Shown: positions 1 through 6,186 of the stretch, in pieces
Numbering within the stretch: the first letter of the stretch is position 1
Layout of the letters: each line of letters starts with the position of its first letter
Source: Clostridiales bacterium
Lineage (GTDB): Bacteria; Bacillota; Clostridia; Oscillospirales; Acutalibacteraceae
Direction: 5' to 3'
Length of the DNA: 11,947 nt
Assembly (NCBI GenBank): GCA_012522615.1
Contig: JAAYKB010000104.1
Coordinates: 1-11,947, forward strand
The notes under the pieces: model-generated
Told to the model about the DNA's origin: nothing
What the model saw: the letters and a program-made list of their open reading frames with translations, nothing else
Databases searched by the model: none
Program-made: the position numbers and the translations under genes

Positions 1-15
1 ATATAATTTTCTCGT

Positions 16-666
16 TTAGAATTCCTTATTTTTGAAGATTCGGACAGAAATTGCAACCGATATTGCCAGGGCCGCCAGAACCACAACAACAAATATGAAG
101 GGCAGCAGGTAAATAAGGGTTCTGTTTATTAACAGTCTGAAAAGGAAATCCCTGGGGAGGAATTTTGAAAGAAGGATAAAAACAGGTATAGGTATGCCGG
201 AAACCAGCAGGATTATAATCCGGCTTCTGTTCACACCGAATTTGAAAACGAGAGGAAATGCCAGTGACAGAATAAAGAGTGAAACTCCGAGACCTGCCAA
301 GCCGTACTTGATTCCGTCAAAACCCATAGTGCGGCGAAGCAGCATAACCGTCAGGTTCCCCAGCATGATGGCTGCGCTGCCGGCGATACCGATGGTCAAA
401 GCCGAGATGTATCTCGACAGAACAATCCGGAAGGGGCTTACCGGCGAAGCGGCCGCCAGCTTTTCAAAATTAACCTGTTCATCATAGGCAAAGCAGTTTA
501 TGGTAAGCATAAACAGGATAACAGAAAGAAATCCGGATTGAAAGGATGTATCTGACCAATAGGAAGATATGCCCACAAAAAAAACAATATAAACAAGCAT
601 TAATTTGAGTTGACGCGACATTAAGGCCCAATCCTTGATGACGAGACCCTTTATTTGGTTAATCAT
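16..666 (-). CDS. ABC-2 type transporter permease (ABC2_membrane_5-like)
   Basis: Integral membrane subunit of a small ABC exporter, 216 aa. About six hydrophobic segments are visible, roughly residues 21-40, 45-60, 90-110, 120-142, 148-166 and 183-210. The stretch around residues 57-90 (NCFAYDE, then ASPVSPFRIVLSRY) matches the cytoplasmic loop typical of the ABC2_membrane_5 family found beside YtrA-type regulators. The start ATG overlaps the stop of the upstream ATPase gene as ATGA, which suggests translational coupling. A purine-rich site (AAGGGGG) lies 9 bases before the start. It is the last gene of the gntR-ATPase-permease operon within the window. The substrate cannot be read from the sequence; relatives are linked to peptide-antibiotic or cell-envelope stress. 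The assignment to an ABC-2 permease is firm and the physiological role is not. Confidence 0.88.
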   Translation of the reverse strand: MINQIKGLVIKDWALMSRQLKLMLVYIVFFVGISSYWSDTSFQSGFLSVILFMLTINCFAYDEQVNFEKLAAASPVSPFRIVLSRYISALTIGIAGSAAIMLGNLTVMLLRRTMGFDGIKYGLAGLGVSLFILSLAFPLVFKFGVNRSRIIILLVSGIPIPVFILLSKFLPRDFLFRLLINRTLIYLLPFIFVVVVLAALAISVAISVRIFKNKEF

Positions 667-1520
667 TGATGATTCCCCCTTGTATAAAACAACATAATTT
701 CCTCAATGTTCGGACGCTCGCTGATCAATTCGGGAAAACGCCTTGTCAGACTTTTATTTTTGGTAAGAGCCTCAAAACCGAACCTGTTTTCCCGGATGCC
801 AATCAGCTCCTCATTCGGCACGGCCGAAAGCAGCTCTTTGCCGCCCTTAACCAACAGGTGCCCATCTATCAGGACGTCCTTTTCCTGATGAAAAACAAGC
901 CGTCCTTTATCGATAAGGGCAACCGTATCGGCAACCTTTTCAAGGTCGGAGGTAATATGGGAGGAAAGAAGAATAGAATTCCTGTCGTTTTGTAGGTATT
1001 CCAGAAATATATCGAGAATTTCATCACGGACCAACGGGTCCAAGCCGCTGGTCGGCTCATCCAGAATCAGCAGCCGCGGCTTATGTGCCATTGCAGCGGC
1101 GATAGACAGCTTCATCTTCATGCCGCGGGAGTATTCCTTGATTTTTTTGTTGTCGGGAAGCTCAAACCGCCTTAGATATGAAACAAAAAGGTCATCGTCC
1201 CAATCCCTGTAAAGCGAACGCATATATCTTGCAATATGCTTTGGAGAGAGGATGCTGTGAAAGCAGGGCTCGTCAAACACAACCCCGATTTCCTGTTTAA
1301 TTTCCGAAGCATGGATAATGTTGTCCCTGCCGAAAACCCGGACGGTTCCCGAGTCACGGCGAATCAGATTCAGAATCAGCTTGATGGTGGTGCTCTTACC
1401 CGCACCGTTTGCCCCGACCAGTCCGACAATCGTACCCTCTTCTAGGTCCAGAGAAAGATTATCAAGCTTAAAGCCGGTATATGTTTTGGACAAGTCCCTT
1501 ATTTCAATCACATTTGCCAT
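663..1520 (-). CDS. ABC transporter ATP-binding protein
   Basis: Cytoplasmic ATPase subunit (285 aa) that powers the permease encoded next to it. The Walker A motif GANGAGKST is at residues 36-44, a variant signature (YSRGMKMKL) at about 130-138, Walker B LLILDEP at 150-156, the D-loop SGLD at 159-162 and the H-loop histidine in SSH at about 188. The usual Q-loop glutamine is replaced by an acidic stretch (VVFDEP, about 81-86), and SRGM replaces the LSGGQ start; both are common in the YtrB-like/BcrA-like branch that pairs with YtrA regulators. About 70 residues follow the nucleotide-binding core. The start has a ribosome binding site (AAAGAGGTG) about 6 bases upstream. It sits 21 bp after the gntR gene and overlaps the permease gene by 4 bp, so the three are almost certainly co-transcribed. 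Confidence 0.93.
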   Translation of the reverse strand: MANVIEIRDLSKTYTGFKLDNLSLDLEEGTIVGLVGANGAGKSTTIKLILNLIRRDSGTVRVFGRDNIIHASEIKQEIGVVFDEPCFHSILSPKHIARYMRSLYRDWDDDLFVSYLRRFELPDNKKIKEYSRGMKMKLSIAAAMAHKPRLLILDEPTSGLDPLVRDEILDIFLEYLQNDRNSILLSSHITSDLEKVADTVALIDKGRLVFHQEKDVLIDGHLLVKGGKELLSAVPNEELIGIRENRFGFEALTKNKSLTRRFPELISERPNIEEIMLFYTRGNHQ

Positions 1521-1541
1521 ACAGACACCTCTTTCAACGGA

Positions 1542-1913
1542 TTATTCTTCGTATAATATAGATACAAGCTCGGTCAGTTCCCTGCAACTGACGCCGGCCG
1601 AGCGGGCAGCCTCGATAGCCTCGCCGAGACAGGCTTCCATCCGCTTGCGCGCCTCTTCCTGCAAAAGCTCGCGGTTCACGGCGGCGACAAAGCTGCCCTT
1701 GCCCGAAACCGTTACAATAAAGCCCTCGTTCTCCAACTCCTCATAAGCCCGCTTGGTGGTGATAACGCTTATCCGAAGCTCTTTGGCCAGCAGCCTTATT
1801 GACGGAAGAGGCTCGCCCTCTGCCAATCCACCCGAAAGGATAGCCTCTTTTATCTGCTTTGCTATCTGTTCATAAATCGGTATGTTGTCGGTGTTTCGGA
1901 TTACAATATCCAA
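1542..1913 (-). CDS. GntR-family transcriptional regulator, YtrA subfamily
   Basis: DNA-binding repressor of 123 aa, the short YtrA type. An N-terminal winged helix carries the GntR hallmarks PIYEQIAKQIKEAI (about residues 12-25), LPSIRLLAKEL (36-46) and RAYEELENEGFIVTVSGKGSFV (about 55-76). It is followed by only about 45 helical residues for dimerisation and has no large ligand domain. The start is TTG: it lies 7 bases after a strong AGGAGGG site, and the residues after it match the family N-terminus; no ATG fits better. The gene leads the operon with the ATPase and permease, and its promoter is buried in a perfect palindrome, so self-repression relieved by an exporter-related stress is the likely control. 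The inducer is unknown. Confidence 0.93.
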   Translation of the reverse strand: MDIVIRNTDNIPIYEQIAKQIKEAILSGGLAEGEPLPSIRLLAKELRISVITTKRAYEELENEGFIVTVSGKGSFVAAVNRELLQEEARKRMEACLGEAIEAARSAGVSCRELTELVSILYEE

Positions 1914-1931
1914 TCACAATCCCTCCTGTAC

Positions 1932-1974
1932 ACCGTATATACTGTATATATAGTATATATACAGTATATACGGT
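1932..1974. promoter_or_regulatory. Perfect 43-bp inverted repeat, probable GntR operator
   Basis: Two exactly complementary 21-base arms (1932-1952 and 1954-1974) flank a single G at 1953. Each arm contains CCGTATATACTGTATATATA or its complement, so TATAC/GTATA half-sites recur. It covers the spacer and -10 of the promoter that reads leftward into the gntR-ABC operon. Position and symmetry fit an autoregulatory YtrA-type operator; regulator binding is inferred. Confidence 0.8.
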
Positions 1975-1980
1975 TGTCAA
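1952..1980 (-). promoter_or_regulatory. SigA-type promoter of the gntR-ABC operon
   Basis: On the minus strand a perfect TTGACA -35 (1980-1975) is followed after exactly 17 bases by TATACT (1957-1952). Transcription would start near 1945, giving a leader of about 30 bases with the gntR ribosome binding site at 1922-1928. The -10 and spacer lie inside the 43-bp palindrome, so a bound repressor would exclude polymerase. Confidence 0.85.
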
Positions 1981-1991
1981 GTATTTTTTAC

Positions 1992-2037
1992 AAAAAAATA
2001 ACCGCTTGCGCAATTGCCGGGCGCAGGCGGTTATTTT
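1992..2037 (-). terminator. Intrinsic terminator of the ThiT-like gene
   Basis: Arms 1995-2011 and 2021-2037 pair over 17 positions (core ATAACCGC...GCGGTTAT, one G-T pair) with a 9-base loop. On the minus strand the hairpin runs into a T-rich tract (1998-1992). It begins 16 bases after the stop codon of the ThiT-like gene and separates it from the gntR operon. Confidence 0.85.
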
Positions 2038-2053
2038 AGCTTAATCAAACCGA

Positions 2054-3064
2054 TTATAATTTTTTCCTTTTTTTGATGCGCATTATGATGTAAACAGCCG
2101 AGGCCGCGACGATGGCGGAGGTAACTACTATCTGACCGACAAGGCCGGCTGTCAGCTCATCCTCATTAAAAGACCATGAGATGATGAACACATCATAAAC
2201 TGCGGCGGCAATAAAGACGGCGACGGGCAGGGCGGCAAACAGTCCCCCCAGCTTGACCTTACTGTCGTCGGGAACCCGTCTCGCAAGGGCGAATAACAAA
2301 ACCGCGAGAACAATCGCCCCGCCTGTCACAAGAAGCAATACCGGCCAATCGACGGCAGATATTTGGGTGACGTCAAACTCTTCGGTTCTGGGGTTCTGAA
2401 GCTTTGTGAAAACCATTGCGACGTCGATTACACATGCTGCGGCAAGTAAAGCCTTTGCGATTCCCGACAGCAGGATTGCAAGGTCGGGCGCCCTCCTTGC
2501 CGCTATCCGCGTTATACGCTCACCCCGTATGTCGAGCATGCGCGACAGGGTGACCGCCCCCGCAAGGGTAAGGATTGTCTCGGGGACCATATATATGTTG
2601 TAAACCAGCGAATACAAAAACGCGTCGGTTGTGGGGATTGACAAGCCTGCCCAGACGGTGCATCCGGAAATAACATGGGCGGCGTAGCGCAGAAAGCAGA
2701 CAACCAGCGTGCCGACCGTCAACGCCGAGGTCTGGTTTTTCATGCCGCGAAAAAGTCCGGCAAGCCCCAACACCGTAAAGGCCAAAATGTAATCAAGTAC
2801 AATAATCGCGACAGCCGCTCCGGCTGATGTCGCATAAGACAGGTTGTTGAGACCGAGAAGCATCTGGAGCAGGCTGAACGCCAGGGCGGTAAACAGTCCG
2901 TGGACCGTTCCGCGACGGCAGGCAATCAGGATTACGGGCAGCATGCTGAAGGCGGTCACCCCGCCGCCATAGGGCAGCTTAATGACCTCAATCATGCTGA
3001 GGATGGTTGCGAAGGCAAGCATAATGCCGCTTTCGGCAAGTAGGATTGATTTGTTTGACTTCAT
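2054..3064 (-). CDS. Energy-coupled thiamine transporter ThiT-like S-component with C-terminal membrane extension
   Basis: Membrane substrate-binding component for thiamine uptake through an ECF transporter. Residues 1-180 match ThiT: PYGGGVTAFSMLP (31-43), the DYILAFTVLGLAGLF helix (91-105), RYAAHVISGCTVWAG (126-140, with the His position used for thiamine binding in known ThiT) and YSLVYNIYMVPETILT (151-166). Known ThiT proteins end near 190 residues. This one has 336, with about four more hydrophobic helices (roughly 194-219, 240-262, 272-296, 306-329) and a basic tail. The start has an AAAGGAG site 9 bases upstream. An upstream TPP riboswitch with terminator independently supports thiamine as the substrate. 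No ECF ATPase or EcfT gene is in the window, so it presumably shares a module encoded elsewhere. The role of the extension is unknown. Confidence 0.88.
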   Translation of the reverse strand: MKSNKSILLAESGIMLAFATILSMIEVIKLPYGGGVTAFSMLPVILIACRRGTVHGLFTALAFSLLQMLLGLNNLSYATSAGAAVAIIVLDYILAFTVLGLAGLFRGMKNQTSALTVGTLVVCFLRYAAHVISGCTVWAGLSIPTTDAFLYSLVYNIYMVPETILTLAGAVTLSRMLDIRGERITRIAARRAPDLAILLSGIAKALLAAACVIDVAMVFTKLQNPRTEEFDVTQISAVDWPVLLLVTGGAIVLAVLLFALARRVPDDSKVKLGGLFAALPVAVFIAAAVYDVFIISWSFNEDELTAGLVGQIVVTSAIVAASAVYIIMRIKKRKKL

Positions 3065-3151
3065 TTGTTTAGTCTCCTTTCAGCATTTATGCTTGTATGA
3101 ATAAATGGGATAATGACATTATTCCGAAGAATCTCCCCGGGCGAAATGTTA

Positions 3152-3183
3152 TTAAAAAACCTCCACGGTTTGTGGAGGTTTTT
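3152..3183 (-). terminator. Riboswitch-controlled intrinsic terminator
   Basis: A perfect 12-bp stem (AAAAACCTCCAC, 3183-3172 on the minus strand, pairing with 3166-3155) with a 5-base loop is followed by a run of T on the minus strand. It lies between the TPP aptamer and the ThiT-like start codon, as expected for transcriptional attenuation. The CCTCC of its first arm could alternatively pair with GGAGG in the aptamer's 3' strand (3233-3229), giving an antiterminator; that alternative fold is inferred. Confidence 0.88.
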
Positions 3184-3220
3184 ATATACAGACGCCGTTT
3201 TTGAACGTCGCTGCCAGATG

Positions 3221-3316
3221 AAAACATCCCTCCGCCGGCATTATCCGGATCAGGTTCAGGGTTTAAAGCCTCGGGCTTACTCTCAGCCGGCCGATTTGCC
3301 AGCACCCCTTGTTATA
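3221..3316 (-). ncRNA. TPP (THI-box) riboswitch aptamer
   Basis: On the minus strand the conserved elements appear in order: GGGGTGC (about 3309-3303), GGCTGAGA (3288-3281), ACCCTGAACCTGAT (about 3262-3249), CCGGATAATGCCGG (3248-3235) and GGAGGGA (3233-3227). The outer AACA/TGTT bases can close P1. These are the diagnostic THI-box sequences. It lies in the leader of a ThiT-like gene and is followed by an intrinsic terminator, so thiamine pyrophosphate should switch transcription off. Confidence 0.95.
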
Positions 3317-3440
3317 CTTATCTCAATTAGAAAGGCAGACAAAGCGCGAGCGAAAACTTGTATTTATGGTTTTCGTGAAGCGGTTTGGCTATTACCTTTC
3401 TTACTTGAGATCAGTATTATTCATACAAATTCAGTTTTTA

Positions 3441-3466
3441 ATGAAGCAGCACGGCTGTTGCTTCAT
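3441..3466. repeat. Unassigned 11-bp inverted repeat
   Basis: ATGAAGCAGCA and TGTTGCTTCAT pair over 11 positions (one G-T) around a CGGC loop. There is no T-run on either side, so it is not a convincing terminator. It lies between the thiT leader and the ytvI promoter, in a stretch (3317-3549) where I see no gene or other clear signal. Confidence 0.5.
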
Positions 3467-3549
3467 CTAATAATATAAAGACTGGTTCCTGATTTGTCAA
3501 GCAAAACATCTTATTGATTGTTGTGAATTATTAAGAATTTAGAAAAATA

Positions 3550-3578
3550 TTGCTTAAAAGGCTTTAGTACTATATAAT
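3550..3578 (+). promoter_or_regulatory. SigA-type promoter of the ytvI-like gene
   Basis: TTGCTT (3550-3555), a 17-base spacer and a perfect TATAAT (3573-3578). Transcription should start near 3585, giving a leader of about 65 bases before the ATG at 3651. Nothing else in the leader stands out apart from the ribosome binding site. Confidence 0.82.
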
Positions 3579-3650
3579 TGATTCCAATACAGGGGAGCTT
3601 AGACCAAGTTAGTGTCATATATTTTTGCGGTTCGGGAAGGAGGCAATCGT

Positions 3651-4766
3651 ATGATTACCGACAACCATTCTGTGCTTCAAGCCGACCAAAAGGTCTCAAG
3701 GCGGCTCCGCTTTCTCATCAATCTGCTCTATTATGGGGTGCTGCTGGCAATAGGCATTGTCGTGGTGCGCTATCTGTTTATCTGGATGCTGCCGTTTGTC
3801 ATGGCGCTTGTTGTGGCGGCGAGCCTGCAGCGTCCTCTCGGCTGGCTTGTCCGCAGGACCAAGATAAGCAAAAAATTCTTTTCGGTTGTGCTTGTGGTTC
3901 TTTTTGTGCTGATTCTTGCGGCCATTGTTGCCATAGTGGGATGGCGGCTGGTTCTCGGGATAATCAGATTTGTTTCGGATAAGAATAATATTCACTTAAT
4001 TGAAAATACCGTCAACGGCATAACTAACGGTTTCAACGGGCTTGTAATCAAATTTTCCGCTTTTCTTTCAGAAAGTGCGACCGCGTCGTTGCAGGAAGCG
4101 ATAAAGGAGGTATCCTCAAGTCTTATCAGATTTGCGACCCAGTTGTTTACCGACGCGGCGCAGGCGGCGGCGACGGCTACAACCAGTCTTCCCATGCTGC
4201 TTGTCAGCTTTATCATATGGGTGGTGGCCTCGATCTTCCTGACTATCGACTATCAAAATGTGATGTCCTTTCTCATGCGGCAGGTTCCGGAGAGACATAT
4301 CGAAACAGTCCGGCTTACAAAAAGCCTTTGCACAAACACCATATTCAAGCTGTTTCGCGCCTACCTGCTGCTGATGACCATCACCTTTGTCGAGCTTAGC
4401 ATTTCGTTCTCGCTCCTGAGGATACCCTACGCTCTGCTTGTCGCAGCATTGATTGCCCTTGTGGATATTCTGCCGGTGCTGGGCACGGGCACCATACTGA
4501 TTCCGTGGGCCATCATTTCCCTGGTCATGGGGAATTATAAGCTGTTCATTGGGCTTGGCATAACATATATCGTGGTGACGGTGATTCGGAACGTCCTCGA
4601 ACCGAGGCTTGTCAGCCAGCAAATCGGACTGAATCCCCTTGTCACATTATTTTTCATGTTCCTCGGATTGCGCGCCATCGGTATATTCGGAATGCTGCTG
4701 TTCCCCGTTATTGTAATGGTGCTTATCCAGCTTCAGGAGAACGGAAGAATAAAAATTTGGAAATAG
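3651..4766 (+). CDS. ytvI: Sporulation integral membrane protein YtvI (AI-2E transporter superfamily)
   Basis: Polytopic membrane protein, 371 aa, of the AI-2E transporter/permease superfamily and most like the YtvI branch of spore formers. The N-terminus has two close hydrophobic helices then a third (about residues 20-60 and 76-100), a long amphipathic middle region, and a C-terminal block of helices. That block includes DILPVLGTGTILIPWAI and the stretch RNVLEPRLVSQQIGLNPLVT, which is typical of the superfamily. I chose ATG at 3651 because a strong AAGGAGG (3637-3643) lies 7 bases upstream; the in-frame GTG at 3612 has no suitable site. It has its own vegetative-looking promoter. Transport substrate and exact function are unknown; the sporulation link comes from the family. 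The next gene begins 71 bp downstream after a possible second promoter. Confidence 0.88.
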   Translation: MITDNHSVLQADQKVSRRLRFLINLLYYGVLLAIGIVVVRYLFIWMLPFVMALVVAASLQRPLGWLVRRTKISKKFFSVVLVVLFVLILAAIVAIVGWRLVLGIIRFVSDKNNIHLIENTVNGITNGFNGLVIKFSAFLSESATASLQEAIKEVSSSLIRFATQLFTDAAQAAATATTSLPMLLVSFIIWVVASIFLTIDYQNVMSFLMRQVPERHIETVRLTKSLCTNTIFKLFRAYLLLMTITFVELSISFSLLRIPYALLVAALIALVDILPVLGTGTILIPWAIISLVMGNYKLFIGLGITYIVVTVIRNVLEPRLVSQQIGLNPLVTLFFMFLGLRAIGIFGMLLFPVIVMVLIQLQENGRIKIWK

Positions 4767-4784
4767 TTTATCTCTTTATATAAA
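4757..4784 (+). promoter_or_regulatory. Possible promoter of the reductase-thioredoxin pair
   Basis: TTGGAA (4757-4762) and TATAAA (4779-4784) are separated by 16 bases, overlapping the end of the ytvI coding region. A start near 4791 would put an imperfect dyad (GTTTGGA 4799-4805 with TCCAAAC 4811-4817) at the 5' end of the leader. Spacing is slightly short and the -35 imperfect. Read-through from ytvI is also possible, as no terminator separates the genes. Confidence 0.45.
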
Positions 4785-4837
4785 GGGAAAAGGAATAGGT
4801 TTGGAATTAATCCAAACAATAAAGGTTGGTCGAAAGA

Positions 4838-5695
4838 ATGAGCGAAAGAATCGATATTGCGGTAATCGGCGGAGGTCCTGCCGGACTGTCCGCGGCTGTC
4901 AACGCGGTGGCGCGCGGGAAAAGCGTCAGGCTTTTTTCGGCGGGCGAAAACCCGCTTGAAAAGGCGGAAAACGTGGATAACTATCTTGGCTTTTACAAGA
5001 TTTCCGGTGCCGAAATGATGCAAAAATTCAGATTACACGCCGAAAGTCTCGGTATCACGCCCGAAAAGGGGCGGGTGGTCAACATCATGCCGATGGGCGA
5101 CCGCTTTCTAATCAATTTCGGCGGCAATATTGTCGAGGCATCTGCCGTAATTCTGGCGATTGGTGTTGCCAAGGCAAAAGAGATTCCGGGCGAGGGAGTC
5201 CTGCTCGGGCGGGGAGTGAGCTACTGCGCCACCTGTGACGGCATGTTGTACCGCAACAAAAATGCTCTTGTATGGGGGCTTGCCCCCGACGCCGTCGAGG
5301 AGACCAACTTTCTTAGCAGTATCGGCGTTAAGGTGATGTTGGTCGCAAAGGGGGAGCGCCCAGAGGAGCTTAACAGCCAGATCCCGTTTATTTCGGGTGC
5401 TGTCAGCGAGGTTGTCGGCGAAGATTTTGTCACGGCCGCAAGGGTGGGAGACGACATACACCGGACAGACGGGATTTTCATTCTTCGCAGCGCCATTGCA
5501 CCCGCAGCCCTTGTTCCCGGGCTGGAGACCGAAAAAGGGTATATCAAGGTCAGCCGTGATATGGAAACCGGTATTGCGGGGCTTTATGCGGCGGGGGATT
5601 GTACTGGCACCCCCCTGCAGATATCAAAAGCGATCGGCGAGGGATTGATAGCTGCGCAGAATGCAGCGAAGTTTATAGACAAATCCAAATCATAA
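4838..5695 (+). CDS. Thioredoxin reductase-like flavoprotein lacking NADPH motifs (probable ferredoxin-dependent, FFTR type)
   Basis: Flavin disulfide reductase, 285 aa, presumed to reduce the thioredoxin encoded next door. The FAD-binding GGGPAG is at residues 11-16, the redox-active CATC at 130-133 (YCATCDGMLYRNK), and the second FAD motif GLYAAGDCTG at 248-257. The NADPH domain is eroded: where ordinary TrxB has a GGGxSA loop this has WGLAPDA (146-152), and the HRR..R patch that holds the NADPH 2'-phosphate is replaced by VAKGERPEE (169-177). Loss of both motifs with CxxC kept is the described signature of clostridial ferredoxin-linked flavin thioredoxin reductases. Electron donor is therefore inferred to be ferredoxin. 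The family usually runs to about 290-310 aa. ATG at 4838 is chosen because homology starts there; a weak AAAGG lies 12 bases upstream, and an in-frame TTG at 4826 lacks spacing. The thioredoxin gene starts 22 bp downstream. Confidence 0.88.
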   Translation: MSERIDIAVIGGGPAGLSAAVNAVARGKSVRLFSAGENPLEKAENVDNYLGFYKISGAEMMQKFRLHAESLGITPEKGRVVNIMPMGDRFLINFGGNIVEASAVILAIGVAKAKEIPGEGVLLGRGVSYCATCDGMLYRNKNALVWGLAPDAVEETNFLSSIGVKVMLVAKGERPEELNSQIPFISGAVSEVVGEDFVTAARVGDDIHRTDGIFILRSAIAPAALVPGLETEKGYIKVSRDMETGIAGLYAAGDCTGTPLQISKAIGEGLIAAQNAAKFIDKSKS

Positions 5696-5717
5696 AAATG
5701 AAAAGAGGTTATTAATT

Positions 5718-6047
5718 ATGTCAGCATCGATTGTTCATCCGAATGTATCCGAATTTGACGCATTGCTCAAGGGAGATAAACCAGTTTTGGTGGATTTCTG
5801 GGCGGAATGGTGTATGCCCTGCCGCATGCTGGGCCCCGTTATCGAACAGCTTGGCGAGAAGTATGCCGGACGGGTTGCGGTTGCCAAGGTTAATGTCGAT
5901 GAACAACCCGACCTTGCCGCGCGTTACCGTATCCAATCCATCCCGACCGTGCTTATCTTCAACAAGGGCGAGTTGGTCGATACCCAGGTCGGTCTGCGTC
6001 AGGCAGATGTCTACGCCAAGGTTCTTGACTCGATAATAGACAAGTAA
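5718..6047 (+). CDS. trxA: Thioredoxin with CMPC active site
   Basis: Cytoplasmic thiol-disulfide carrier, 109 aa, the normal thioredoxin length. The fold landmarks are intact: VLVDFWAEWC (23-32), active site W31-C32-M33-P34-C35, DEQPDLAARYRIQSIPT (61-77) with cis-Pro 76, and a conserved C-terminal beta strand and helix. The one departure is Met in place of the usual Gly in WCGPC, which can shift redox potential or partner choice. A ribosome binding site (AAGAGG, 5703-5708) lies 9 bases before the ATG. It follows the flavin reductase gene by 22 bp without a terminator, so the two form an operon and most likely a dedicated reductase-substrate pair. No terminator follows immediately; an AT-rich promoter-like stretch begins at once. 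Confidence 0.95.
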   Translation: MSASIVHPNVSEFDALLKGDKPVLVDFWAEWCMPCRMLGPVIEQLGEKYAGRVAVAKVNVDEQPDLAARYRIQSIPTVLIFNKGELVDTQVGLRQADVYAKVLDSIIDK

Positions 6048-6053
6048 AAAATT

Positions 6054-6083
6054 TTGCTATAATAATTATGGTATAATTATAAT
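6054..6083 (+). promoter_or_regulatory. Promoter-like AT-rich stretch before a candidate RNA
   Basis: TTGCTA (6054-6059) precedes TATAAT at 6078-6083 by 18 bases. A second TATAAT at 6072-6077 is preceded by TGG, giving an extended -10. The self-complementary octamer ATAATTAT occurs twice (6062-6069, 6073-6080). Either -10 would start transcription at about 6085-6090, at the beginning of the paired RNA element. Confidence 0.55.
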
Positions 6084-6186
6084 TGCCATAGCGTCGTAAC
6101 GGTTGTGAAGGATATTGCCTCACCTTTCGCAGAGCTGATGTGTTTTCGCACATCGACCCTGCTGTTACGAACGGCATACCGTTTCT
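6084..6186 (+). ncRNA. Candidate structured small RNA, family not recognised
   Basis: The stretch has no credible ORF but folds by eye into a three-way junction. The closing helix is TGCC/GGCA (6084-6087 with 6173-6176) plus TCGTAAC/GTTACGA (6094-6100 with 6164-6170). Hairpin A is 6105-6123 (GTG-AGG with CCT-CAC, one bulge). Hairpin B is 6129-6162, with GATGTG/CACATC (6137-6142, 6149-6154) around TTTTCG and GCAG/CTGC at its base. Promoter-like boxes lie just upstream and a strong hairpin just downstream. It could be an independent sRNA or a structured 3' UTR of trxA. I considered 6S RNA, but the core is shorter than usual and I cannot confirm it; it does not match SRP RNA, tmRNA or RNase P. 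Confidence 0.45.

Noticed and set aside
1932..1974. The palindrome as an insertion-sequence end or terminator
   Set aside because: There is no transposase or matching distal repeat, and it overlaps a consensus promoter at the head of a GntR operon, where an operator is expected.
3113..3478. Plus-strand frame of 121 codons and a minus-strand frame of 72 codons in the thiT leader
   Set aside because: Both run through the TPP riboswitch and terminator, which fully explain the sequence; neither has a proper start site.
4116..4622. Minus-strand open frame of 168 codons
   Set aside because: Antisense to ytvI; low-complexity His/Gln/Lys composition typical of reversed membrane-protein codons.
6084..6186. 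6S, SRP, tmRNA or RNase P assignment for the structured stretch
   Set aside because: No SRP, tmRNA or RNase P signature bases are present. 6S RNA is normally longer with one long helix and a central bubble, whereas this folds as a three-way junction; left unassigned.
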